NCBI GenBank assembly: GCA_017305055.1
Contig: JAFKMZ010000028.1
Coordinates: forward strand, 1 to 43,901
DNA from: Lysobacterales bacterium
GTDB lineage: Bacteria; Pseudomonadota; Gammaproteobacteria; Xanthomonadales; Rhodanobacteraceae
DNA length: 43,901 bases
Direction of reading: 5' to 3'
The position numbers and the translations under genes are program-made. Below are positions 8,005-15,001 of the stretch, one piece after another (within the stretch, counting starts at the first letter, position 1; every line of letters begins with the position of its first letter). Below the pieces are notes generated by a model. It made no database searches. It saw nothing but the letters and a program-made list of their open reading frames with translations, and was not told the DNA's origin.

Positions 8005-9732
8005 ATGAAAACCTTTGCTTGCGGCATTGCCCTGGCGTTTGCCGCCTGCGTTGCTCCTGCGGCCGCCATGCAGGCCCCGGCCGCGCCATCCGGCGGTGCC
8101 ATGGCGGCGGGCGCTTCGGATTCGGCAACCTATCCGGCAAACTATGCCGAGCTCACGGCCCTGTTCGCCGACTGGCGCCAGTTCCTCGAGCCGGTCACGC
8201 GCGACTTCAAACCGGACTATTCGCTTGCGGCCATGGCCGCCAAGCAGGCCGAGCTGCCGAAATATGTGGCCCGCCTGCATGCGATCGACACCTCGGGCTG
8301 GCCCAAGGGCGCCTTGATCGACTACAAGCTGGTCCAGGCCGAGATGAACGGCCTCGACTTCGATTTCCGCATCCTCAAGCCCTGGGCGCGGGATCCGACG
8401 TTCTACGCGACGGTGTTCGCCGAGCAGAGCGACGTGCCGGTGCATGAGGGGCCATGGGCCTATCCCCACATCGACCTCTACGCGTTCAAGTATCCGCTCA
8501 ACGCCGCGGACGAGAAGAAACTCACCGCCATGCTGGCCGCCGTCCCGGCCAACCTGAAGGCGGCCAAGGTCAACCTCAGGGACAGCAACGCCAGGGGGCT
8601 GTGGGAGTTCGGCGACCGCGCCTTCAAGGAACAGGGCGAGGCACTGGCGGCGATGGCTGGGGGCAAGCTGGTCATGCGCACGCTGGAGGGCGAGATCCCG
8701 GCCGACATGAAGGGTGCCAGCCCGCGTTTGCTGGCCGCCATCCGCAATGCCAAGGCCGCGACCGACGACTTCGCTGCCTGGGTAGCCGCCGAGGCGCCGA
8801 AGAAGACCGGCCCGACCGGCGTCGGCAAAGAGAACTACAACTGGTACGCCAAGAACGTCCAGCTCATTCCCTATGACTGGGATGCGCAGGTACTGCTGAT
8901 GCAGCGCGAACTGGACCGTTCACTGTCGTCGTTGAAGCTGGAGGAATTGCGCAACCGCGACGTGCCGCCGATCAAGGAAATCACCGACCCGGCCGCCTAC
9001 GACAGGATGGCCCAGGAGAAGGCGTCGTACCTCGTCGACTTCATGCAGAAGGCGGGCTTCGCCGGCAACGAGCCCTATGTGCGCCCCGCGCTGATGGCGC
9101 AGGCGGGGGTCTACACGCCGCCGGACCAGCGTGTGTTCTTCACCCATGTCACGGCGCTCGACCCGCTGCCGCTGCAGTCGCACTCGACGCACTGGGTCGA
9201 CCTGGCGCGGCTCAAGCACGAACCCAATCCGAGCCCGATCCGGCGCGCACCCTCGGTGTTCAACATCTTCGACGTGCGTTCCGAGGGCTTCGCCACGGCG
9301 TTCGAGGAAGTGCTGATGCACGCCGGACTGTATGACGACGTGCCGCATGGCAAGGAGCTGGTGTGGATCATGGCTGCCAACCGCGCGGCGCGCGGACTGG
9401 CCTCGCTGTATGTGCAGGCCAACGAGTGGGATCTGGACCAGGCCGGCCGGTTCCACGGCGAATGGACGCCGCGGCACTGGTCGGACCCGAAGAGCAAGCT
9501 GGTCGGCTTCGAGCAGCTGCTGTACGCCCGTCAGCCCGGCTACGGCACGAGCTACATCCTCGGCAAGCTCCAGCTGGACCATCTCATCGCCCGCGTGGCG
9601 CATGACGACGAGCAGGCCGGACGTCCGTTTGTGATGCGCGACGTGATGAACCGGATCTGGGCGGCGGGCATCCTGCCCGTGCAGCTGATCGAAGCCGAGC
9701 TGACGGACGAGCCGGTGACTGTCAGCAAATAG
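8005..9732 (+). CDS. Exported DUF885 family protein, divergent active-site region
   Basis: The 575-residue product starts at MKTFACGIALAFAACVAPAA, a clear Sec signal peptide with AAA-M cleavage region, preceded by AGGAGAG. The C-terminal half carries the DUF885 signature RSEGFATAFEEVLMHAGLYDD, corresponding to the EGWA-YxE-LM-EAGL block of the family. Canonical DUF885 proteins also carry an HE-PGHxLQ metal-binding-like motif before this block. The corresponding region here (around QSHSTHWVDLARLKHE) keeps histidines but not the standard motif. It may be a divergent hydrolase or a protein that has lost catalysis. The function is unknown; a periplasmic peptidase-like role is only suggested by the family. 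Confidence 0.75.
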   Translation: MKTFACGIALAFAACVAPAAAMQAPAAPSGGAMAAGASDSATYPANYAELTALFADWRQFLEPVTRDFKPDYSLAAMAAKQAELPKYVARLHAIDTSGWPKGALIDYKLVQAEMNGLDFDFRILKPWARDPTFYATVFAEQSDVPVHEGPWAYPHIDLYAFKYPLNAADEKKLTAMLAAVPANLKAAKVNLRDSNARGLWEFGDRAFKEQGEALAAMAGGKLVMRTLEGEIPADMKGASPRLLAAIRNAKAATDDFAAWVAAEAPKKTGPTGVGKENYNWYAKNVQLIPYDWDAQVLLMQRELDRSLSSLKLEELRNRDVPPIKEITDPAAYDRMAQEKASYLVDFMQKAGFAGNEPYVRPALMAQAGVYTPPDQRVFFTHVTALDPLPLQSHSTHWVDLARLKHEPNPSPIRRAPSVFNIFDVRSEGFATAFEEVLMHAGLYDDVPHGKELVWIMAANRAARGLASLYVQANEWDLDQAGRFHGEWTPRHWSDPKSKLVGFEQLLYARQPGYGTSYILGKLQLDHLIARVAHDDEQAGRPFVMRDVMNRIWAAGILPVQLIEAELTDEPVTVSK

Positions 9733-9737
9733 CCGCT

Positions 9738-9825
9738 GGAAAGTGGGTCAGAGTGCACTTTCGACTGAAGGTCCGGAGGACTTCCCAGCCCCTCGCGTCG
9801 AAAGTGCACTTTGACCCCACTTTCC
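9738..9825. repeat. MITE/REP-like long inverted repeat
   Basis: Two arms of 28-29 bases, 9738-9765 and 9797-9825, are nearly perfect inverted copies. Each contains GTGCACTTTCGAC or its complement and a GGGTCA end; there is one mismatch and one extra base. The 31-base loop itself holds a smaller hairpin around GTCC-GGA-GGAC (9771-9784). The element lies between the DUF885 stop and the radical SAM gene and could act as a transcription terminator for the former. Sequences of the GGGTCAGAGTGCACTTT type recur in Lysobacterales genomes (recollection) and are probably mobilised in trans. No transposase is present here. Confidence 0.75.
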
Positions 9826-9906
9826 TCTGGTCCCACTTTTCGCTTCCCCTCACCACCTTCCCGCGCTTTCGCACTGGCTGAGACGCGGCCTTGGCACACT
9901 GTCGGC

Positions 9907-11019
9907 ATGGACGATGTCTCTCCAGCTCCCGACGATGCCTTGCCGACGACGCGCCTGATCAAGGGCCGCGGTGCCGCATCCAATCCGGAAGGCCGCTTCG
10001 AGTCGACCCGCCATCGCGCCGAGGACGACGGCTGGCAAAGCGCGCTGCTGGACGAGGAGGCACCACGCCCACGCACGGAAGTCACCGAGGAACGGGCGCG
10101 CAGCGTGATCAGCCGCAACGACTCGCCGGACATCGGCTTCAGCCAGGCGATTAACCCCTACCGCGGCTGTGAGCATGGCTGCATCTACTGCTATGCGCGG
10201 CCGTCGCACGGCTACCTCAACCTCTCGACGGGGCTGGACTTCGAGACCAGGCTACGCGCCAAGGTCAACCTGGCCGAGGTGCTGCGCGCGGAACTGGGCA
10301 AGCCGGGCTACGTGGTCAGCCCGATCAACATCGGCAGCAACACCGATCCCTACCAGCCGGTGGAAAAGCGCTGGCGCCTGACCCGCGCCGCGCTGGAGCT
10401 GCTGGCCGAATGCCATCACCCGTGCACCATCGTCACCAAGAACGCGCTGGTGGAGCGTGACCTGGACATCCTGGTGCCGATGGCGCATGAACGTCTGGTG
10501 CAGGTATTCGTGTCGGTCAACTCGCTGGACAATCGTCTTGCGGCCAAGCTCGAGCCACGTGCCAGCGCGCCGCACCGGCGCCTCCAGGCCATCCGCGCGC
10601 TTACCGACGCGGGCGTGCCGGCCGGGGTGATGGTGGCCCCGATCATTCCCGCGCTGAACGACCGCGACATGGAAGCCGTGCTGGAACAGGCGGCCGCTGC
10701 CGGCGCGCGTTCGGCCGGCTATACCACGCTGCGCCTGCCGTACGAGCTGAAGTCCCTGTTCCGCGAATGGCTGGCGCTGCATGCGCCGCAGCGCGCCGGG
10801 CATGTGATGAGCCTGGTGCAGCAGATGAACGGCGGCCGCGACTACGACAGCGACTTCGCCACCCGCATGCACGGCCAGGGCGTGTTCGCCGACCTGCTGC
10901 GCAAGCGCTTCCGCATTACCTGCCGCAGGCACGGCCTCAACCGCACCCGCGACCTGCGCCTGGACACCACCCGCTTCGTCCCACCCCGGCCGGTCACCCC
11001 ACAGGGCGAGTTGTTCTGA
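9907..11019 (+). CDS. PA0069-family radical SAM protein
   Basis: A 370-residue radical S-adenosylmethionine enzyme with the cluster motif CEHGCIYC (Cys88, Cys92, Cys95) and the surrounding AINPYRGCEHGCIYCYAR typical of the PA0069 group, a relative of the spore photoproduct lyase family. The SPINIGSNTDPYQPVEK and VSVNSLD segments are also standard for this group. The substrate is unknown for PA0069-type proteins. The start at 9907 was chosen because the frame upstream runs into the inverted repeat and reads as low-complexity. The gene stands alone, 38 bases ahead of the GFA-like gene, with which it may form a short operon. Confidence 0.88.
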   Translation: MDDVSPAPDDALPTTRLIKGRGAASNPEGRFESTRHRAEDDGWQSALLDEEAPRPRTEVTEERARSVISRNDSPDIGFSQAINPYRGCEHGCIYCYARPSHGYLNLSTGLDFETRLRAKVNLAEVLRAELGKPGYVVSPINIGSNTDPYQPVEKRWRLTRAALELLAECHHPCTIVTKNALVERDLDILVPMAHERLVQVFVSVNSLDNRLAAKLEPRASAPHRRLQAIRALTDAGVPAGVMVAPIIPALNDRDMEAVLEQAAAAGARSAGYTTLRLPYELKSLFREWLALHAPQRAGHVMSLVQQMNGGRDYDSDFATRMHGQGVFADLLRKRFRITCRRHGLNRTRDLRLDTTRFVPPRPVTPQGELF

Positions 11020-11056
11020 TCAGCGTCGCCATCAATTTCGTATGAGAGGAGTACCC

Positions 11057-11401
11057 ATGAAGCACAAAGGCAGTTGCCATTGCGGGCAGATCCGGTTCGA
11101 GGTCGAGGGCAGCTTCGACGAAGTCGTGGAGTGCAACTGCTCGCATTGCAGTCGCAAGGGCTACCTGCTCTGGTTTGTGCCGCGCGGGCAGCTCACGTTG
11201 CACAGCGCGGAATCCGCGCTGGCCACCTACACCTTCAACAAGCACGCCATCAAGCACCACTTCTGCCCGAACTGCGGTTGCGCGCCGTTCGGCTTCGGCG
11301 CGTCGAACGGCACCGAAATGGCGGCGGTGAACGTGCGCTGCCTGGAAGACGTCGAGCTGGCATCGGTCAAGCGCAAGTCCGTCGACGGGCGTTCGTTCTA
11401 G
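11057..11401 (+). CDS. GFA/CENP-V-like zinc protein
   Basis: A 114-residue protein preceded by GAGAGGAG. It has the zinc-binding cysteines of the GFA (glutathione-dependent formaldehyde-activating enzyme/CENP-V) fold: SCHCG (Cys7, Cys9), ECNCSHCSRKG (Cys26, Cys28, Cys31) and FCPNCGC (Cys70, Cys73, Cys75). Members named after Gfa bind glutathione in formaldehyde detoxification, but most small homologues like this one have no proven substrate. No formaldehyde dehydrogenase gene is nearby, so I make no pathway claim. The fold assignment is strong. Confidence 0.88.
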   Translation: MKHKGSCHCGQIRFEVEGSFDEVVECNCSHCSRKGYLLWFVPRGQLTLHSAESALATYTFNKHAIKHHFCPNCGCAPFGFGASNGTEMAAVNVRCLEDVELASVKRKSVDGRSF

Positions 11402-11524
11402 CAACACCCTGATCACCTTTCAACCAATCTGTCATCCCCGCGCAGGCGCACTGCTGTCCGGAACGTTTTTGGAACCGCGTTTGCCTCATCCGTGGCATCA
11501 CGCCAAGACGCCGCCGCCCTCGGC

Positions 11525-11613
11525 GTCATTCCCGCGAAAGCGGGACAAGCGCGAAGCGCGCAGAACGCCCGAAGGGCGGCCCCGCAGGGGCGAGCACAGC
11601 GAGTCATCCAGTG
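11525..11613. repeat. Multi-hairpin palindromic repeat
   Basis: This intergenic stretch begins GTCATTCCCGCGAAAGCGGGA, with stem CCCGC-GAAA-GCGGG, then holds further short hairpins (GCGCGAAGCGCGC, GCCCGAAGGGC, CCCCGCAGGGG) and ends ATCCAGTG. Its start, its CGAAGGGC middle and its ATCCAG end all recur in the segment 28708-28806 inside hsdS. It looks like a dispersed REP/BIME-type repeat of the host genome and may end transcription from the GFA gene. The rest of the gap 11402-11689 shows nothing else. Confidence 0.7.
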
Positions 11614-11689
11614 CCTTTGCTTCCAGGCAACTACGCAGGGCAGGTGTCGGCTAAGCTTCGGCGTCAGTTGCTGGAGGCGAACCGGGGCC

Positions 11690-12178
11690 ATGGATATTCG
11701 GGAAGCCACGCGGGAGGACTTCGACCGGATCTGGCCGTTCTTCCACGAGATTGCCGCCGCTGGCGAAACCTACGCCTATCCCCGCGACATCACCAAGGAG
11801 CAGGCCGCACGGCTATGGATCGACACGCCCCGGCACGCCTATGTGATCGAGGAGAACGGCAAGGTCCTCGGCTCGTACTACATCAAGACCAACCAGGCCG
11901 GCTCCGGCGACCACGTCTGCAACTGCGGCTACATGGTTGCGGCGCAGGCCAGGGGACGCGGCCTCGCGGCGGCCATGTGCGAACACTCCCAGCAGGTTGC
12001 CAGGACGCTCGGCTACCGGGCCATGCAGTTCAATTTCGTGGCCGCCAGCAACGAGGGCGCCGTGAGGCTGTGGAGCAAACTCGGTTTCACCATCGTCGGC
12101 CGCCTGCCCAAGGCCTTTTGTCACCCGACCAGGGGCTACGTCGACGCCCTGGTCATGTACAAGTGGCTGGCAGAATGA
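11690..12178 (+). CDS. GNAT family N-acetyltransferase
   Basis: A 162-residue protein starting MDIREATREDFDRIWPFF, preceded by a GGAGG about ten bases upstream. The acetyl-CoA-binding motif A is seen as YMVAAQARGRGLAAAMCEHS (Q-x2-G-x-G/A type), followed by the motif B segment NEGAVRLWSKLGFTIVGRLP, close to family members that end KAFCHPTRGYVDALVMYK. Such proteins acetylate amines on small molecules or proteins; the acceptor is not predictable. An in-frame extension upstream would translate the palindromic repeat and is rejected. The gene is followed 88 bases later by a small membrane-protein gene. Confidence 0.87.
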   Translation: MDIREATREDFDRIWPFFHEIAAAGETYAYPRDITKEQAARLWIDTPRHAYVIEENGKVLGSYYIKTNQAGSGDHVCNCGYMVAAQARGRGLAAAMCEHSQQVARTLGYRAMQFNFVAASNEGAVRLWSKLGFTIVGRLPKAFCHPTRGYVDALVMYKWLAE

Positions 12179-12266
12179 ACGTGGCACGGCGCCTTCGCGT
12201 TCGCGCCGACTGGCTGATCATGCAGGATCAAAATACGATGGTGGCGCCCCCACCGGATGCACGTTC

Positions 12267-12671
12267 ATGACCCCTGACATGGCCAGCATGCGCAAAGCGC
12301 GGATCGTGGTGGTCGTGATTGGCGTGCTCTTGCCGTTTGTGGCGCGACTGCCGGGCGGCCCGGATTGGATGGGACAATATCTGCTGGGTGGTGTTGGCCT
12401 GCTGCTGTTTGTCAGTGGGTTCAACGCCATCGCCTGGGGCGCAATCCTGGCTTGCAGCCTGGCATACAGGCGTCCGGCATCGCTGGTGTTGCCCGCACTC
12501 TTTGGTTTTGCCTTCCTGGCCTGGGGCCACTACGAGGTGGATCTCAGGGCAGACGCCCAGGCGTCGCTTGCGCTGGTCTTCCTGCCGATCTACGCCCTGT
12601 TGCCGATCGCCATCGGCGGGGCGCTGGGCTACTTGCTGGACCGGCACCTGAGGCGCGCGGCGGCGGCTTGA
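12267..12671 (+). CDS. Small membrane protein of unknown function
   Basis: A 134-residue hydrophobic protein with about four predicted transmembrane segments: RIVVVVIGVLLPFVA, YLLGGVGLLLFVSGFNAIAW running into GAILACSLAY, LVLPALFGFAFLAW, and LVFLPIYALLPIAIGGALGYL. It ends in a basic tail (DRHLRRAAAA). I do not recognise the family. Starts at codons 1, 5 or 8 are all possible. It follows the acetyltransferase in the same direction, but an 88-base gap makes co-transcription uncertain. Confidence 0.6.
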   Translation: MTPDMASMRKARIVVVVIGVLLPFVARLPGGPDWMGQYLLGGVGLLLFVSGFNAIAWGAILACSLAYRRPASLVLPALFGFAFLAWGHYEVDLRADAQASLALVFLPIYALLPIAIGGALGYLLDRHLRRAAAA

Positions 12672-12679
12672 TCCGCAAA

Positions 12680-12702
12680 CGGGGTCAGGTTGACTTTTCC
12701 GC
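12680..12702. repeat. Single copy of GGGTCA-type repeat end
   Basis: The segment GGGGTCAGGTTGACTTTTCC resembles the arms of the inverted repeat at 9738-9825 (shared GGGTCA and TGACTTT/GCACTTT blocks) but has no partner arm nearby. It lies in the 68-base gap between two convergent genes and may be a decayed or solo element. Confidence 0.45.
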
Positions 12703-12739
12703 CCAGATGCGGAATGCGCGCGGCCGCGCTGAAGCTTGC

Positions 12740-13549
12740 CTAGCTGGCCGGTGGCGGTTGAGCGCAGGCATTGCCGCCGCCGTCGATCTGCTGTGCCAGG
12801 TTGTACAGGATCTGCAGGTCCTGTGCGTCCAGCGCCTCGCCCTGCATGGCGCGGAAGTGGTGATGGAATGCACGCACGGCGGCGGGTCGGTCATCCAGCG
12901 CATAGCCGATCAAGCCAAGCGCCATCCATGGGTCGAAGCCGGTGGGGGGATCGCACAGTGGTGACTGTGGCCAGCGCCCGAAGCCGGCGGCGGCGAGCTG
13001 CGCCCATGGGAAGTACGGGCCGGGATCGATCTTGCGTGTGGGCGCGAGATCCTCGTGGCCGATGATCTGCGTGGGCGGGATATTCAGGCGCGTGGTGAGG
13101 TCGCCAAGCAAGCTGACCAGGCTGGCGATCTGCGGTGCGGCGAATGGCGAGTGGCCGTCGTTGTCCAGTTCGATGCCGATGGATGCGGAGTTGAGGTCGG
13201 TGATGGTGCCCCAGCGCCCTGGGCCGGCCTGCCAGGCGCGCATCGGGTCGGCCACAAGCTGGTAGATGTGGCCGTCGCGGCCAATCAGGTAATGCGCGCT
13301 CACCGGGCCGCCGCTGTTGCGCGTGCGCAAGGTGTCCAGGCTTTCCTGCGCGGACTGCTGCTCGGTGTAGTGCAGCACGATCAGCACCGCCCGACGCGTG
13401 TCGTAGTTGGGCGATGGCACCCAGGTTGCCAGCGGATTGCGCGGTGGCGCGTGCGCGCAGGCGCCGAGCAGTACGAGCAACAGCAGCACACCGCCGAGGC
13501 GCAGCGAATGGTGGGCTGTCGAGATCGGCTGCAAGGCTGTTGCCTTCAC
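12740..13549 (-). CDS. N-acetylmuramoyl-L-alanine amidase lipoprotein (AmiD/AmpD-like, Amidase_2)
   Basis: A 269-residue protein beginning at a GTG codon. A hydrophobic leader LLLLVLLGAC gives a lipobox with the lipidated Cys at 31, so an outer-membrane or periplasmic lipoprotein is expected. The Amidase_2 domain shows VLHYTEQ with His60, IGIELDNDG with Glu127, and IIGHEDLAPTRKIDPG with His165 and Asp175, the zinc and catalytic pattern of AmpD/AmiD. A C-terminal segment (about 190-260) resembles the peptidoglycan-binding helical domain. It should cleave the MurNAc-L-Ala bond in peptidoglycan fragments. The GTG overlaps the stop of the upstream membrane-protein gene as GTGA, indicating translational coupling. 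Confidence 0.9.
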   Translation of the reverse strand: MKATALQPISTAHHSLRLGGVLLLLVLLGACAHAPPRNPLATWVPSPNYDTRRAVLIVLHYTEQQSAQESLDTLRTRNSGGPVSAHYLIGRDGHIYQLVADPMRAWQAGPGRWGTITDLNSASIGIELDNDGHSPFAAPQIASLVSLLGDLTTRLNIPPTQIIGHEDLAPTRKIDPGPYFPWAQLAAAGFGRWPQSPLCDPPTGFDPWMALGLIGYALDDRPAAVRAFHHHFRAMQGEALDAQDLQILYNLAQQIDGGGNACAQPPPAS

Positions 13550-14004
13550 GGGTCGAGTTTGCCGAGAGCGGACAGCAGGCACAGCAAGCCACCGATGAGG
13601 GCGACGACCGCATGCGGCAAGGCCACATGGGGCCACAGCAGCAACCTCGCCCAGGCGCGGCTGCCACCGGCGTGCCAGTGCGCGAACCAGGCCTTGCCGA
13701 TCTGGAAGGGCGCGCCCAGGACCTGTTCGCCGCTGAAGTGCCGCTCGATGCTGGCCGCACGCTCGTAGTAGCCAAGTTGAAAGGACTTCCATATCGCTTC
13801 GAGCAGCCAGAACAGCAGGGCACTGATGAAGGCCACGAACAGCACCAGGCTCGACTTGCCGGCAAAGGCCCCGACGATGGCCGCCAGACTGAAACTGATG
13901 CTCCACGCCTTGATGCCGATGGCCTTGGAGTCGAAGTCCTCGATGACCGTCTGCAGGTGGAAGTATTCAGCCCGCAGCGCGGAATCCAGCTCGGTGTCGT
14001 TCAT
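13546..14004 (-). CDS. Small membrane protein, middle gene of LOTUS-amidase operon
   Basis: A 152-residue protein with an N-terminal helix (EYFHLQTVIEDFDSKAIGIKAW), two adjacent transmembrane segments (about 34-70: SISFSLAAIVGAFAG and LVLFVAFISALLFWLLEAIW), an amphipathic stretch, and a third hydrophobic segment near 125-147. The layout of soluble helix, two TM helices, then helix recalls SLATT-type membrane proteins, but I cannot show homology. The start lies 15 bases after the LOTUS-protein stop and the gene end overlaps the amidase start, so it is the middle of a three-gene operon. Function unknown. Confidence 0.7.
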   Translation of the reverse strand: MNDTELDSALRAEYFHLQTVIEDFDSKAIGIKAWSISFSLAAIVGAFAGKSSLVLFVAFISALLFWLLEAIWKSFQLGYYERAASIERHFSGEQVLGAPFQIGKAWFAHWHAGGSRAWARLLLWPHVALPHAVVALIGGLLCLLSALGKLDP

Positions 14005-14019
14005 GGCTGACGCCTATTG

Positions 14020-14898
14020 TCACTGATGAGGTTTTCGCTGAGTGTGTTTGGTCCGATACCAGGCCACGCGTTTGCCGTCCACATCGCGATATCGAAGCTC
14101 GAACAGGCGCGATTCGTGGACGACCTGCCGCCAGCTGCTGCAACCATACTTGGCGGGCGGGTGATCTGGGTGTCGCTCCGCGACCCACCGCCCCGCAGCG
14201 TCGACCTGCGTCCAGCCGTCGACCGCCAGTTCAGCGGCGGCTTCCCGCAGCGTGCGTACGATCCCGGCGGCAGCCCAATCCACCGAACCGTCCGGCGCGA
14301 TACCGTGGATTACGAGGTCGTGAAATGTATCGGATTGGCAAAACTCCGCGGCCAGCCGTCGGGCCTCATCCATGTGCTCGGCCCAACTCCGCAATTGCTC
14401 GAAGTGCTGATCGATGCGGTTGTAGGCGGCCGTCAGCGTGTCGCGGGCGCTGCGGCATCCATCCAGGCTCCAAACATCGTGCTGATCGATGAAGTGGTGC
14501 ACCAGATTGTTTCGCAACAGCACCAGCTCCTTCAGATCGCTTTGTATTCTGTCGTAATCCCCGATCGACGTGTGCAGGTTCACCTTCATCTTGAACGACA
14601 TGGTGTCGTCGCGTGCATCAGGCCCGGAAGCATTCTCCATCGCGTCGGTAATGACACATGAACCCAGAAGTGTGCCGACCAAGGTTCCCAGCGTTTTGCT
14701 GGCCGCATCCGTGATGCGTTGCTCCTGGTCTGACACCAACGGTAATCCAGTGGCCGAGATTTCGTGGTGGGCCACGATGGCTTTCATCAGCTTTTCGTAC
14801 TGCTGCAAGCGCAACAGACAACGCCCAAGCAAGCGCTGAACGTCACGCTGCAGCGTTTGCAGCCCGTTGTCGACACATGAAGGTGATTGCGGTGACAA
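14020..14898 (-). CDS. LOTUS (OST-HTH) domain protein with HEPN-like motif
   Basis: A 292-residue protein. Residues about 225-283 (DGWTQVDAAGRWVAERHPDH and YGCSSWRQVVHESRLFELR) fit the winged-helix LOTUS/OST-HTH domain, a predicted RNA-binding domain found in bacteria with NYN nucleases and in germ-line RNA regulators. The helical middle contains LLRNNLVHHF, where Arg129 and His134 form an R-x4-H motif like that of HEPN ribonucleases, followed by a long helix (about 145-175). The first 80 residues are helical and unassigned. What is seen is the motif and the LOTUS domain; an RNase activity is inference. It is first gene of an operon with a membrane protein and an amidase. Confidence 0.72.
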   Translation of the reverse strand: MSPQSPSCVDNGLQTLQRDVQRLLGRCLLRLQQYEKLMKAIVAHHEISATGLPLVSDQEQRITDAASKTLGTLVGTLLGSCVITDAMENASGPDARDDTMSFKMKVNLHTSIGDYDRIQSDLKELVLLRNNLVHHFIDQHDVWSLDGCRSARDTLTAAYNRIDQHFEQLRSWAEHMDEARRLAAEFCQSDTFHDLVIHGIAPDGSVDWAAAGIVRTLREAAAELAVDGWTQVDAAGRWVAERHPDHPPAKYGCSSWRQVVHESRLFELRYRDVDGKRVAWYRTKHTQRKPHQ

Positions 14899-15001
14899 GA
14901 TATTGAGTCGCAGCGATGGCGATAATCGTCGGGGTCAACGTACTGGTGCGATGGATGGCGGTTTGGCTTGCGACGCCATCGCGCCACAGTGTGGAAGGTC
15001 G

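Noticed and set aside
13550-13906. N-terminal extension of the amidase to 13906
   Set aside because: It overlaps the membrane-protein gene in another frame, and the lipoprotein signal starts at the GTG at 13549.
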